Source: an uncultured Marinobacter sp. (GTDB lineage Bacteria > Pseudomonadota > Gammaproteobacteria > Pseudomonadales > Oleiphilaceae). Taken from it: a stretch of DNA of 40,041 bases. How positions within the stretch are numbered: position 1 is the first letter of the stretch; each line of letters starts with the position of its first letter. The notes beneath the pieces were generated by a model. That model was not told the DNA's origin. It worked only from the letters and a program-made list of their open reading frames with translations, and did no database searches. Position numbers and translations under genes: made by a program. The DNA lies in NCBI RefSeq assembly GCF_947488835.1, contig NZ_CANLBK010000006.1, forward strand, positions 1 to 40,041, given 5' to 3'. Shown here piece by piece: positions 30,703 through 40,041 of this stretch.

Positions 30703-31188
30703 TCAACTGGTACCTTCACCTGACATCCAGGTGGCGTGCTCCAAGGGTAAGTGCCCAAATCTCAAACAGTACTCAAGCCAGTCTGCGAGAAAACCATTGA
30801 CCTGAACCTTCTCATCGGGATGGTGCATGAAACGGTTTGGGTAGTCGTTAACCGGTGCGATCTGCGTGTCACGATAGCAACTGATCACTTCTGCCATAGT
30901 GGCGTCATGGTATATCCGAACCGTCATCTTCGGATTATTGAGCCAGCGCCCACTGTTATGGATCTGCTCCAGTAGGAGGGTTTCGGTGTATCGGGCTGTT
31001 TGCAAAACCTGGATCCGAACCCGGCCCAAGTATTCATTTTCCCGGTGTAGCTCGATTTCGGATATAGGCTTTTCGTCTACCCTCAGTTGGCGCAGCCTGC
31101 GAAGGCGCTGGTAATTGCCATCACACAAGGCACCGAGCTGGCGCAGATCCGGCACGTAACGCTTGGGTTTCATTGCCCACTCACTCAT
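30703..31188 (-). CDS. DUF1249 family protein (YqiB-like)
   Basis: Small protein of unknown function, 161 residues from MSEWAMKPKRYVPDL. The ATG is 2 nt past the nudF stop with GGGTGG upstream. Family features are RYVPDLRQLGALCDGNYQRL near the start, YTETLLLEQ, the MTVRIYHDA strand and the FLADWLEYCLRFGH end. Its conserved place between nudF and cpdA suggests a link to nucleotide metabolism, but no catalytic motif is seen. Confidence 0.9.
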   Translation of the reverse strand: MSEWAMKPKRYVPDLRQLGALCDGNYQRLRRLRQLRVDEKPISEIELHRENEYLGRVRIQVLQTARYTETLLLEQIHNSGRWLNNPKMTVRIYHDATMAEVISCYRDTQIAPVNDYPNRFMHHPDEKVQVNGFLADWLEYCLRFGHLPLEHATWMSGEGTS

Positions 31189-31190
31189 GG

Positions 31191-31805
31191 CTACCACCCT
31201 GCCCGCAGTCTGGCACGGTTGATCTGCAGCCACTGCATGGCGATGATTGCCGCGGCGTTATTGATGCGGCCATCACTGATCATTGCTATGGCTTCATCTG
31301 CCGAAACCACATGGGCACGAATGTCTTCACTTTCCTCTTCGAGGCCGAAAAGGCCGCCCGCGAATTCGGTGCTGACTTTGCCACAGTAGAGATAAACCAT
31401 TTCTGTCGTGCCGCCCGGGGACACCAGGTAATCGCAGATTTTTTCGAGTTTGCTGAAGCTGAGGCCCGCCTCTTCTTCGGCTTCTCTTTGGGCAACGTCT
31501 TCGCTGCTTTCGCCCTCTTCGTTCATGCCGGCGATCAGCTCCAGCAACCAGGGGGACTGATCGCGCCCGATTGCGCCCAGGCGGAATTGTTCAAGCAGTA
31601 CAACTTCGTCTCTTTCTGGATCATAGGGGAGTACGCAGGTGGCGTCGCCGCGGATAAAGAGTTCGCGGGTAAATTGCGGCATGTTTCGGCCATCAAAGCG
31701 CGGGTGTGTCAGCCATAGTTTGTCCATGCGGAAGAAGCCCTGGAAGACGGTTTCGCGCTTTTCAACTTTGACATCGCTGGCCTTGAACTGGAACGGCTTG
31801 GTCAT
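31191..31805 (-). CDS. nudF: ADP-ribose pyrophosphatase (Nudix)
   Basis: Hydrolyses ADP-ribose to AMP and ribose 5-phosphate, clearing a reactive product of NAD turnover. 204 residues. The Nudix box runs from GMNEEGESSEDVAQR through EAEEEAGL and is complete; downstream is SPGGTTEMVYLYCG, typical of ADP-ribose diphosphatases. It is first in the nudF-DUF1249-cpdA set. The Shine-Dalgarno is weak (AGAGTAAAG). A hairpin repeat lies upstream between it and thiC. Confidence 0.94.
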   Translation of the reverse strand: MTKPFQFKASDVKVEKRETVFQGFFRMDKLWLTHPRFDGRNMPQFTRELFIRGDATCVLPYDPERDEVVLLEQFRLGAIGRDQSPWLLELIAGMNEEGESSEDVAQREAEEEAGLSFSKLEKICDYLVSPGGTTEMVYLYCGKVSTEFAGGLFGLEEESEDIRAHVVSADEAIAMISDGRINNAAAIIAMQWLQINRARLRAGW

Positions 31806-31917
31806 GCTTTACTCTGTTTTGAAATCGGTTTTGCACGATAGCCGGTTGGTGTTGTTTATTGCAAGCCTGCTTTGGGTGGGGTACCGAGCTTGGCCTCGGC
31901 CTGCCGGTTCAAGGGCT

Positions 31918-32031
31918 GGATAAATCGGGGAGGGTTGCCCAAAACACGCTCCTTGCGGCACATCCCTGTGACGCTTGGGCTCCGCCATCCATGGCTCCGC
32001 ACAGTTTTGGGCAACCCTCCCCGATTCATCC
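31918..32031 (-). repeat. Variable-stem / conserved-loop hairpin element, copy 3
   Basis: Arms 31918-31945 and 32004-32031 pair over 28 positions with one mismatch (23 bp unbroken nearest the loop); the loop is 31946-32003 (58 nt). Read on the minus strand (direction of thiC) the 5' part of the loop is identical to copy 2 (through GGAGCC), but the 3' half is 5 nt longer and diverged. It lies 69 nt past the thiC stop and 112 nt before the nudF start. Confidence 0.92.
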
Positions 32032-32100
32032 GATTAAACACTGCAATAGCCGCTCTTCCCGCAGCCAGCAGTGCCCAACGCGAGACAAAAATGATGCAAT

Positions 32101-34180
<2,080 letters not shown>

Positions 34181-34389
34181 GCGAGTCTGTAATCTATAGC
34201 GCTCAAAGTGAGTGCTATATGCAAGTGTAGAGCTGAGCGGAATTATTGTCCATAATGGTCAGATTGTTTCAGCCGGCTTGTTTAACCATGCCATTACCGA
34301 TGTTGCCCCCATGTCACCGCGGGACACTCTGGTATTCCTTTTCAACGGCCCAGGCGGGCGTAGGCGCGCACATGTACTCAGGAGTAATA
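34181..34389. other. thiC-tolC divergent intergenic region
   Basis: It holds the promoters for the riboswitch transcript (minus) and for the TolC gene (plus), but I could not assign a convincing -35/-10 pair to either. In-frame upstream ATGs of the TolC ORF lie here but lack a ribosome-binding site. Confidence 0.4.
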
Positions 34390-35751
34390 ATGAAGAAACG
34401 ATTGCTTTCCGGACTTATTGGCCTCTTGGCGGCTCAGCCGGCCCTTTCCTTAGACCTGATCGAGACCTATGAGAAAGCACTCTCTTACGACTCCGGCATC
34501 GCGGCAGCCCAAGCCAGATTCGAATCCCAGCAGGCCGCCAGCGACATAAGCAAGAGTACCCTGCTGCCCCAGATTGGTGCCTATGCACAAGGAAACCATA
34601 CGGATTTTGATGCGAAGAACGGCGTAGGAGACAGCTACAAATCTCTCAACTACGGTGTGCGCCTGACCCAGCCAGTGTTTCGTGCTGACAACTGGTTTCG
34701 ATACGACTCCAGCAAATTCCAGACCGCAGCAGCTCAAGCCCAATACAATCTGGCGCAGCAGCAACTGATTCTTGATGTCGCCACGGCCTATTTCAATGTG
34801 TTGCGGGCGCAGGATACAGTGACAACGGCCAGAGCCGGTGAAGCTGCGATTCGACGCCAATACGAACAGGCGCAAGAGCGTTTTGATGTTGGTCTGATCG
34901 CCATTACGGAAGTCTATGAAGCTCGCGCCAGCTACGACGATGCCAGAAGCATCCGGATTGCTGCAGAAAACCAGACAAACATAGCCCGGGAGCAATTGGC
35001 CCGGTTTACAGGCGAATACTCCGAAGAGCTGCAGAACCTGCGCCAGAATTTCCCTCTGGGCCAACCAGAACCTCAGGACCCGTCCGCGTGGGAAATGACG
35101 GCTCTTGAACAGAACTGGGCGATACAAGCGGCGATGTCAGTGCTGGATTCCAGCGAAGCTAATCTGGATGTCGCAAAATCCGGCCATATGCCGACGCTCG
35201 ACCTGGTCGCCTCCTATGGGCAAACCGAACTTGATGGCGCCAAGCAAACTCAACAGGAAGGAACCCAGGGCGTTATCGGCCTTGAGCTTAACGTACCGCT
35301 GTATATGGGTGGCGGTACTCAAGCTGGCGTTCGACAGCAGCGTTCGCTGGTAACGGTAGCTCAGGAAGATCTGAATACAACACGCCGCGACGTAAGAGTG
35401 AGCACTCGCAGCCTGTACTTGACCGTAAACAACAACGTGGAAACCGCGTCTGCGTTGAAGCAAACCATTATTTCCCGCCGCAGCGCATTGGACGCGACCC
35501 GCGCGGGGTATGACGTGGGCACCCGCAATATCGTCGAGGTACTGGATTCAGAGCGCGCCTACTACGTGGCACTGAATGACTATGCCAATGCTCGCTACGA
35601 TTATGTAACGAATACCCTTCGGCTAAAGCAGGCTGCCGGCACGCTTAGCCCGAGGGATCTTATTGAGCTGAACGAGTGGCTGAGCGCCACGGCGCCCGGG
35701 ATTGAGGCTCTGGCTAACGACAAAGAAACTCTGCAAGACCCCACTCGCTAG
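34390..35751 (+). CDS. tolC: TolC-family outer membrane protein
   Basis: Outer-membrane channel of efflux and type I secretion systems. 453 residues from MKKRLLSGLIGLLAAQPALS, a signal peptide with cleavage expected near Ala-Leu-Ser. The ATG has CAGGAG 6 nt upstream; a longer in-frame start 144 nt earlier would bury the signal peptide. The two OEP repeats are visible: LIETYEKALSYDSGIAAAQA near the N-terminus and the second half with VPLYMGGGTQAGVRQ and the closing RAGYDVGTRNIVEVLDSERA. No inner-membrane transporter is adjacent, as usual for a general TolC. Confidence 0.92.
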   Translation: MKKRLLSGLIGLLAAQPALSLDLIETYEKALSYDSGIAAAQARFESQQAASDISKSTLLPQIGAYAQGNHTDFDAKNGVGDSYKSLNYGVRLTQPVFRADNWFRYDSSKFQTAAAQAQYNLAQQQLILDVATAYFNVLRAQDTVTTARAGEAAIRRQYEQAQERFDVGLIAITEVYEARASYDDARSIRIAAENQTNIAREQLARFTGEYSEELQNLRQNFPLGQPEPQDPSAWEMTALEQNWAIQAAMSVLDSSEANLDVAKSGHMPTLDLVASYGQTELDGAKQTQQEGTQGVIGLELNVPLYMGGGTQAGVRQQRSLVTVAQEDLNTTRRDVRVSTRSLYLTVNNNVETASALKQTIISRRSALDATRAGYDVGTRNIVEVLDSERAYYVALNDYANARYDYVTNTLRLKQAAGTLSPRDLIELNEWLSATAPGIEALANDKETLQDPTR

Positions 35752-35780
35752 GTTGCGCAGCTAGAACGAAGATCAAGACA

Positions 35781-35805
35781 GGGTGGGGAGTACGCCTCCC
35801 CACCC
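35781..35805. terminator. Terminator-like hairpin between tolC and waaA
   Basis: Perfect 10-bp stem GGGTGGGGAG / CTCCCCACCC with a 5-nt loop, between convergent genes. The minus-strand tail (TGTCTTGATCTT) is partly T-rich; the plus-strand side is not. Confidence 0.65.
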
Positions 35806-35836
35806 ACAACGTGCGGGCTCCCCACGTCAATCCGAT

Positions 35837-37090
35837 TTAAACCCGCTCGATAATCCCATCAACGACCCGATCCAATGCGCCCCTATTCTTGTTGACCACC
35901 GACAATGCGCGCTGGCCACTCGCTAGACGCTCGTCAGCATTACTGAACAGTGCGAGCAGGTGGCGAAACAGCTCATCAGCATCGCTAACCATGGTTACCC
36001 CACCATCATCAAGAAGCCGTTCGTAGATGGTTTCAAAATTGAACACATTATGCCCGGAAACAACGGGAATTCCCCAGCCTGCCGGCTCCAGGGGATTGTG
36101 TCCGCCACGCTCAATCAATGAGCCGCCCACAAATGCCACATCACTGGCGCCATAGAGCATCATCAGTTCACCCATGGTGTCGCCCAGATAAACCTGAGCA
36201 CTCGAGGGCTCACCCCCCAAAGATCGACGCGCCAGAGAGAACCCCTGCTTGCTGATCAGCTCTGCAACAGACTCAAAGCGCTCAGGGTGGCGAGGCACGA
36301 CAATCAATAGTGCATCGACCCTATGCTCCAAAAGTTGCTTGTGTGCCGCCAGCAGCTGGGCATCTTCACCTTCATGGGTGCTACCCGCAATCCATACAGG
36401 ACGAACAGATAGACTGCTTTTCAGTACCCACGATGCTGCCCGCACTGAGTCAGGAATATCCACATCAAATTTTACGCTGCCAGTAACAGCCACTTTGGAT
36501 GACGCAACTCCTATTCTTCGAAAACGCTCCGCATCCTTTTCAGCCTGCGCGGCCACCCAGCTGATACTGCGCATGATCGGCGCAACCAGGCGTTTGACGC
36601 GCTCATAACCCAGCGCAGAACGCTCGGAAAGCCGGGCGTTGATAAGGAAGACAGGAACCCCGCGGGACCGGCTCTGGCGAATCATATTCGGCCATATCTC
36701 CGTTTCCATAATAACCAGTATTCTGGGATTAACCCGGTTCAGGAAGCGCCGAATCGCGCCGGGTGTATCATAGGGGGCATAGGCATACTGCACCTGATCG
36801 CCAAACATTTTCATGGCCTGTGCCTGGCCGGTGTCGGTCATGGCAGTCATCAGGATAGTAATATTGGGATTGCGAGCGAGCAGTCTTCGCACCATGGGCG
36901 CAGCGGCAATGGTTTCACCTACCGACACCGCATGCACCCAAACAACCGTGCCGTTGGCTCGGGGCACAAAGCCCAAGCGCTGTTGCCAATTAATGCGGAG
37001 TTCGGGTGCTTGGCGGCCCTGCCACCACAGACGCAGAAGAATAAACGGCAACGCCAGGCGTATAAGTTGTGAATAGATAAGTTGAAGCAC
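35837..37090 (-). CDS. waaA: 3-deoxy-D-manno-octulosonic acid (Kdo) transferase
   Basis: Attaches Kdo to lipid IVA on the cytoplasmic face of the inner membrane. 417 residues from a GTG start with AGGGGG upstream; the longer in-frame start adds 41 residues unlike the family. An N-terminal hydrophobic anchor (about 4-24) precedes the GT-B fold. The catalytic-base motif HAVSVGE has Glu59; METEIWPNMI, GSVKFD, AGSTHEGE and the C-terminal GGHNPLEPAGWG are all GT30 signatures. Whether it adds one or two Kdo units cannot be told. It is divergent from the acyltransferase gene, with 123 nt between them. Confidence 0.96.
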   Translation of the reverse strand: MLQLIYSQLIRLALPFILLRLWWQGRQAPELRINWQQRLGFVPRANGTVVWVHAVSVGETIAAAPMVRRLLARNPNITILMTAMTDTGQAQAMKMFGDQVQYAYAPYDTPGAIRRFLNRVNPRILVIMETEIWPNMIRQSRSRGVPVFLINARLSERSALGYERVKRLVAPIMRSISWVAAQAEKDAERFRRIGVASSKVAVTGSVKFDVDIPDSVRAASWVLKSSLSVRPVWIAGSTHEGEDAQLLAAHKQLLEHRVDALLIVVPRHPERFESVAELISKQGFSLARRSLGGEPSSAQVYLGDTMGELMMLYGASDVAFVGGSLIERGGHNPLEPAGWGIPVVSGHNVFNFETIYERLLDDGGVTMVSDADELFRHLLALFSNADERLASGQRALSVVNKNRGALDRVVDGIIERV

Positions 37091-37213
37091 GCAGTACCCC
37101 CTGCAAATCAGTGCGGTATCATAGCGCAAACCCTGATAATTTGCTTCCGACTGACCATGCTGGGCAACATAGCCAAAGCAGCAACTCACTGAGCTAGCAG
37201 GACAGATTTTCAA

Positions 37214-38161
37214 GTGAAGAAAAAATACCGCAACCAGGCGCGAAATACAGACTACTCAGCCTATCGCCACCCCCGCTGGTGGCCGACCTGGATCGGAATT
37301 GCTGTTATGTGGTGCGCGGCCCAGCTTCCCATTCGCTTCCAGTGGTGGCTTGGCAAGTGCATAGGTCTTCTCGCATGGCGTTTTGCCAAGCGGCGGCGCC
37401 ATATTGCCGAGGTCAATATAAGACTGTGCTTTCCTGAGCTCACGCAGGCACAACAAGGTGCGCTGGTTCGTAATAGTTTTATCGCAAACGGAATCGGCCT
37501 GATGGAGCTGGGCATAGCCTGGTTTCGGAACCCGGCAAAGCTTATGGGGATAACGGAAGTTCACGGAAAGGAGCATTTGGACAGCGCTTTGGCCAAAGGC
37601 AAAGGTGTGCTCTTGCTTGGCGGCCATTACAGCACCCTGGACCTAGGAGGTAGCCTGGTTACCGAGTACATTGAAGCAGACGTAATGCAGCGAGACCACA
37701 ACAACCCACTGATGAATGCCATCATGACCCGCGCAAGGGAGCGCCGGTATGGGACAGCTCTGGGTGCACGGGATCTTCGCGGCCTGTTCCGCAGCCTTAA
37801 ACAAAATCGCACTGTGTGGTACGCCACAGATCAGGACTATGGCCGCAAGGATATTGTTTTCGCGCCATTCTTTGGCATACCAACCGGCACTATCACGGCG
37901 ACATCTCGTATCGCTGCGCGCAGCCACTGTAAGGTGGTTCCATTCAGCCACTTCCGGCGACAGGATAAACCCGGTTACGACATTTACTTTCACCCCCCGC
38001 TGGAGCCTTTTCCGGGCGGCGATGACATGCAGGATGCGACCGAGATCAACCAGATTCTCGAGCGCGAGATTCGGCGAGCGCCCGCCCAGTACCTCTGGAT
38101 GCACCGCCGCTTCAAAACGCGGCCAGACATAAACGACCCAGGTTTTTATGGCGACAAATAG
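37214..38161 (+). CDS. LpxL/HtrB-type lipid A late acyltransferase
   Basis: Inner-membrane enzyme that adds a secondary acyl chain (often laurate) to Kdo-lipid A from acyl-ACP. 315 residues; GTG start, weak Shine-Dalgarno (AGGACA about 12 nt away). A membrane anchor near 28-55 precedes the catalytic HX4D motif GGHYSTLD (His138, Asp143). The QDYGRKDIVFAPFFGIPTGT stretch and the C-terminal QYLWMHRRFKTRP are typical. Its place next to waaA, whose product is its substrate, supports the role; LpxL, LpxM and LpxP cannot be separated by eye. The downstream gene overlaps it by 14 nt. Confidence 0.93.
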   Translation: MKKKYRNQARNTDYSAYRHPRWWPTWIGIAVMWCAAQLPIRFQWWLGKCIGLLAWRFAKRRRHIAEVNIRLCFPELTQAQQGALVRNSFIANGIGLMELGIAWFRNPAKLMGITEVHGKEHLDSALAKGKGVLLLGGHYSTLDLGGSLVTEYIEADVMQRDHNNPLMNAIMTRARERRYGTALGARDLRGLFRSLKQNRTVWYATDQDYGRKDIVFAPFFGIPTGTITATSRIAARSHCKVVPFSHFRRQDKPGYDIYFHPPLEPFPGGDDMQDATEINQILEREIRRAPAQYLWMHRRFKTRPDINDPGFYGDK

Positions 38162-39125
38162 CACTCAAGCGGCACCTGTAATCTGGCTGCTCACAGACAA
38201 TAAACCCGGGCACCGGAATCAGTTAAAGGGCCTTGGCAATCGGCTACGGGTAAAGGTTGGCGCAAGCCTGTTCTGGTTATCAGCGCCAGATATCCGTATT
38301 CCATTGTGGCGCGCCCTTTTGGCGATTCCGCCTGCGTTGGACAAGTCCCTCCCCCACCCTGACTTGATCATCGCAGCCGGCACAGGCACTCACAAACTGC
38401 TGCTGTCCTTGCGGCGGCTCAGGAACACCAAAACTCTGGTCATCATGAAACCCGGGTTCCCGCGCAGCTGGATTGACGGAGCCATCATTCCTGCCCATGA
38501 TGGCATTGCACCTGACCGAGACACACTGATCACAGAAGGTGTCATTAACACAGTCACTCCCCTTGCCCGAATTACCGAAAAGCCCGAAGCCTTGTTGTTA
38601 CTCGGCGGCCCGTCACCCCATTACAACTGGGACGATGACGTTGTTTTCGGGCAAGTTATAAATCTGATCGGAGAATACCCCCAATGGCGCTGGACGATCA
38701 GCGGTTCAAGAAGAACACCGCAAGCCCTCAGGGAGAGAGTGAGCGAGCTTGCCAGCCTCAAAATTACCGTAGCAGACCCTGACAAAACCCATGAAGACTG
38801 GCTAAACCACAACATTGCGGCATCCCGGGCCATCTGGGTAACACCTGACAGCATGTCCATGGCGTGTGAGGCTGCCACATCCGGCGTGCCAACCGGGTTG
38901 TTCCAGCTCCCGGAGCGTTCCGAAAGCCGTGTGGTCAAAGGCGTGCAACAATTGGTTGAAGCGGGCCATGTAGCACGCTGGAGCGATCATGCAACAGTGA
39001 TGGGGGGCAAAACTGGCCAGGAAGAGCCTTTCTGGGAAGCAGACCGAGCGGCTCAATGGGTGATTGAGCGCTGGATTACCCCACGCACTGAAAAGCAGAA
39101 AAGATCAAAGAGGACGTCTCAGTGA
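38148..39125 (+). CDS. ELM1/GtrOC1-like family protein (putative LPS-related GT-B protein)
   Basis: 325 residues, matching the family named for plant mitochondrial fission ELM1, whose bacterial members have no settled function. Visible: WLLTDNKPGHRNQLKGL at the N-terminus, DLIIAAGTGTH, the ALLLLGGPSPHYNWD segment, and WVTPDSMSMACEAATSGVP, which resembles the nucleotide-sugar region of GT-B glycosyltransferases. There is no signal peptide or membrane helix. It overlaps the acyltransferase by 14 nt and the next glycosyltransferase by 4 nt, so it is translated with LPS genes; a part in core assembly is likely but inferred. Confidence 0.85.
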   Translation: MATNSTQAAPVIWLLTDNKPGHRNQLKGLGNRLRVKVGASLFWLSAPDIRIPLWRALLAIPPALDKSLPHPDLIIAAGTGTHKLLLSLRRLRNTKTLVIMKPGFPRSWIDGAIIPAHDGIAPDRDTLITEGVINTVTPLARITEKPEALLLLGGPSPHYNWDDDVVFGQVINLIGEYPQWRWTISGSRRTPQALRERVSELASLKITVADPDKTHEDWLNHNIAASRAIWVTPDSMSMACEAATSGVPTGLFQLPERSESRVVKGVQQLVEAGHVARWSDHATVMGGKTGQEEPFWEADRAAQWVIERWITPRTEKQKRSKRTSQ

Positions 39126-40041
39126 GGATTCTCCAGGCATTACCGGCGCTCTACAGCGGCGGAGTAGAACGGGGAACTGTTGAGTTTGCGGCTGACCTTG
39201 TGCGGCACGGCCACGAATCCTATGTTGTATCAAGTGGCGGCCCTCTGGTGGAGCGCCTTGAGGAACAGGGCTCAACCCACGTCAAAATGCCCATTCATCG
39301 CAAATCACCTGCGTCTTTTGGGCAAATTCGCCCCATGCGAAACCTGATACGGGAGTTGCAACCAGACATTATCCACGTGCGCTCGCGCATGCCGGCCTGG
39401 ATCGTGCGTTTGGCATGTAAAGGGTTGCCGGCGCGCCAGCAGCCACTGATTATTTCAACCTTCCACGGCATGTACTCCGTGAATCCCTACAGCGCCATCA
39501 TGGCAAAATCCGATCATGTGATCGCAGTATCAAACTGTGTGCGCAGCTACATTACCGAAAACTATCAGGTGCCAGAGCAACAGTTGACCGTGATACAGCG
39601 CGGCGTGGATGTGGATTACTTTCAACAACGAGAGCTGAACGACGCATGGCGACAGGCACTGTTTACACAATTCCCACACCTTGAGAACAAACGGATTCTC
39701 ATGATGCCGGGGCGGATTTCCCGCTGGAAGGGCCAGCTGCAGTTTCTTGAAGCCATGGCAGAAATCACCCGCGAACAGCCAGACTGCCACGGCATTATTG
39801 TTGGCGGTGCAGAGCCCGGCAAAGAGCGCTTCATGCAGGAACTTGAACAGCACCGCGCAAAGCTCGGGCTTACCGACAAGGTAACCTTCCTTGGGCAGCG
39901 GGATGATATGGCGGAACTCTATCTGCTCGCCGACCTGGTGTGCCATATGTCGACAAAGCCCGAGCCCTTCGGCCGCACAGTCACCGAAGCGCTATCCTCC
40001 GGCACGCCGGTAGTTGCGTTTAACCGTGGCGGTGCCGCAGA
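39122..40041 (+). CDS. GT4 glycosyltransferase, LPS core type, C-terminus beyond window
   Basis: Partial, running off the right edge with about 306 codons visible. The GTG start overlaps the ELM1-family stop (GTGA), with AGAGGA upstream. The protein begins MRILQALPALYSGGVERGTV, the N-terminal GT-B domain with an acceptor-side glycine loop. The C-terminal half shows MPGRISRWKGQ, IIVGGAEPGKERF, and the E-x7-E nucleotide-sugar motif in EPFGRTVTEALSSGTPVVAF. Sequence and context fit a sugar transferase of the LPS core; the sugar and acceptor cannot be named. Confidence 0.9.
   Translation, partial: MRILQALPALYSGGVERGTVEFAADLVRHGHESYVVSSGGPLVERLEEQGSTHVKMPIHRKSPASFGQIRPMRNLIRELQPDIIHVRSRMPAWIVRLACKGLPARQQPLIISTFHGMYSVNPYSAIMAKSDHVIAVSNCVRSYITENYQVPEQQLTVIQRGVDVDYFQQRELNDAWRQALFTQFPHLENKRILMMPGRISRWKGQLQFLEAMAEITREQPDCHGIIVGGAEPGKERFMQELEQHRAKLGLTDKVTFLGQRDDMAELYLLADLVCHMSTKPEPFGRTVTEALSSGTPVVAFNRGGAA

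Noticed and set aside
17226..32031. The three hairpin elements as a CRISPR array, integron attC sites or an insertion sequence
   Set aside because: They are kilobases apart with genes between, lack spacers, lack attC core sites of the RYYYAAC/GTTRRRY form, and enclose no transposase.
34246..34389. Longer N-terminus of the TolC-like protein
   Set aside because: The signal peptide begins at the ATG at 34390, which has a good CAGGAG; the extension would place it internally.
37091..37213. Upstream extension of waaA
   Set aside because: The added 41 residues are unlike WaaA proteins, and a GTG with AGGGGG at 37090 gives the family length.

Overview
The window is an ordinary-looking stretch of gammaproteobacterial core chromosome. 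The order pilM-N-O-P-Q/aroK/aroB/damX-like, divergent PBP1A, maeB, rpmE, priA, argS, SPOR protein and hslVU matches the layout I know from Pseudomonas and relatives. Protein sequences, moderate GC and the intergenic hairpin repeats suggest Marinobacter or a close marine relative; this is inference, since no rRNA gene or other decisive marker is present. No prophage, insertion sequence, CRISPR array or tRNA was seen.

Layout. 1-7863 (minus): type IV pilus alignment and secretin operon pilMNOPQ, a terminator, then aroK-aroB and a DamX-like AAA protein cut by the window edge. 8059-10575 (plus): PBP1A, converging on maeB across a two-way terminator. 12151-12375 (minus): rpmE, divergent from priA; then argS, an FtsN-like SPOR gene and hslVU (plus) with a good sigma-32-type promoter. 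19370-23586 (minus): a patatin-like protein with an odd nucleophile motif, ptsP and rppH, divergent from a HAD-IB phosphatase. 24476-27226 (minus): an RlmI-like methyltransferase, a lone gcvH and metR, divergent from metE. 29664-31805 (minus): nudF-DUF1249-cpdA. 32101-33978 (minus): thiC behind a TPP riboswitch whose translational expression platform can be read in the sequence. 34390-35751 (plus): a TolC-type outer membrane protein. 35837-40041: LPS inner core and lipid A genes (waaA divergent from an LpxL-type acyltransferase, an ELM1-family protein and a GT4 glycosyltransferase cut by the edge).

The most unusual signal is a family of three intergenic hairpin elements (17226-17334, 25749-25851, 31918-32031). 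They share a conserved 53-58 nt loop but have different 25-28 bp stems, each almost perfectly self-complementary. All three lie after a gene, between co-directional genes, in the same orientation relative to that upstream gene. Other points of interest: an in-frame 6-bp tandem repeat coding a Pro-Glu linker, the GVNSG motif in the patatin-like protein, a metR-gcvH pairing, and a stem-loop at the predicted 5' end of the maeB mRNA.
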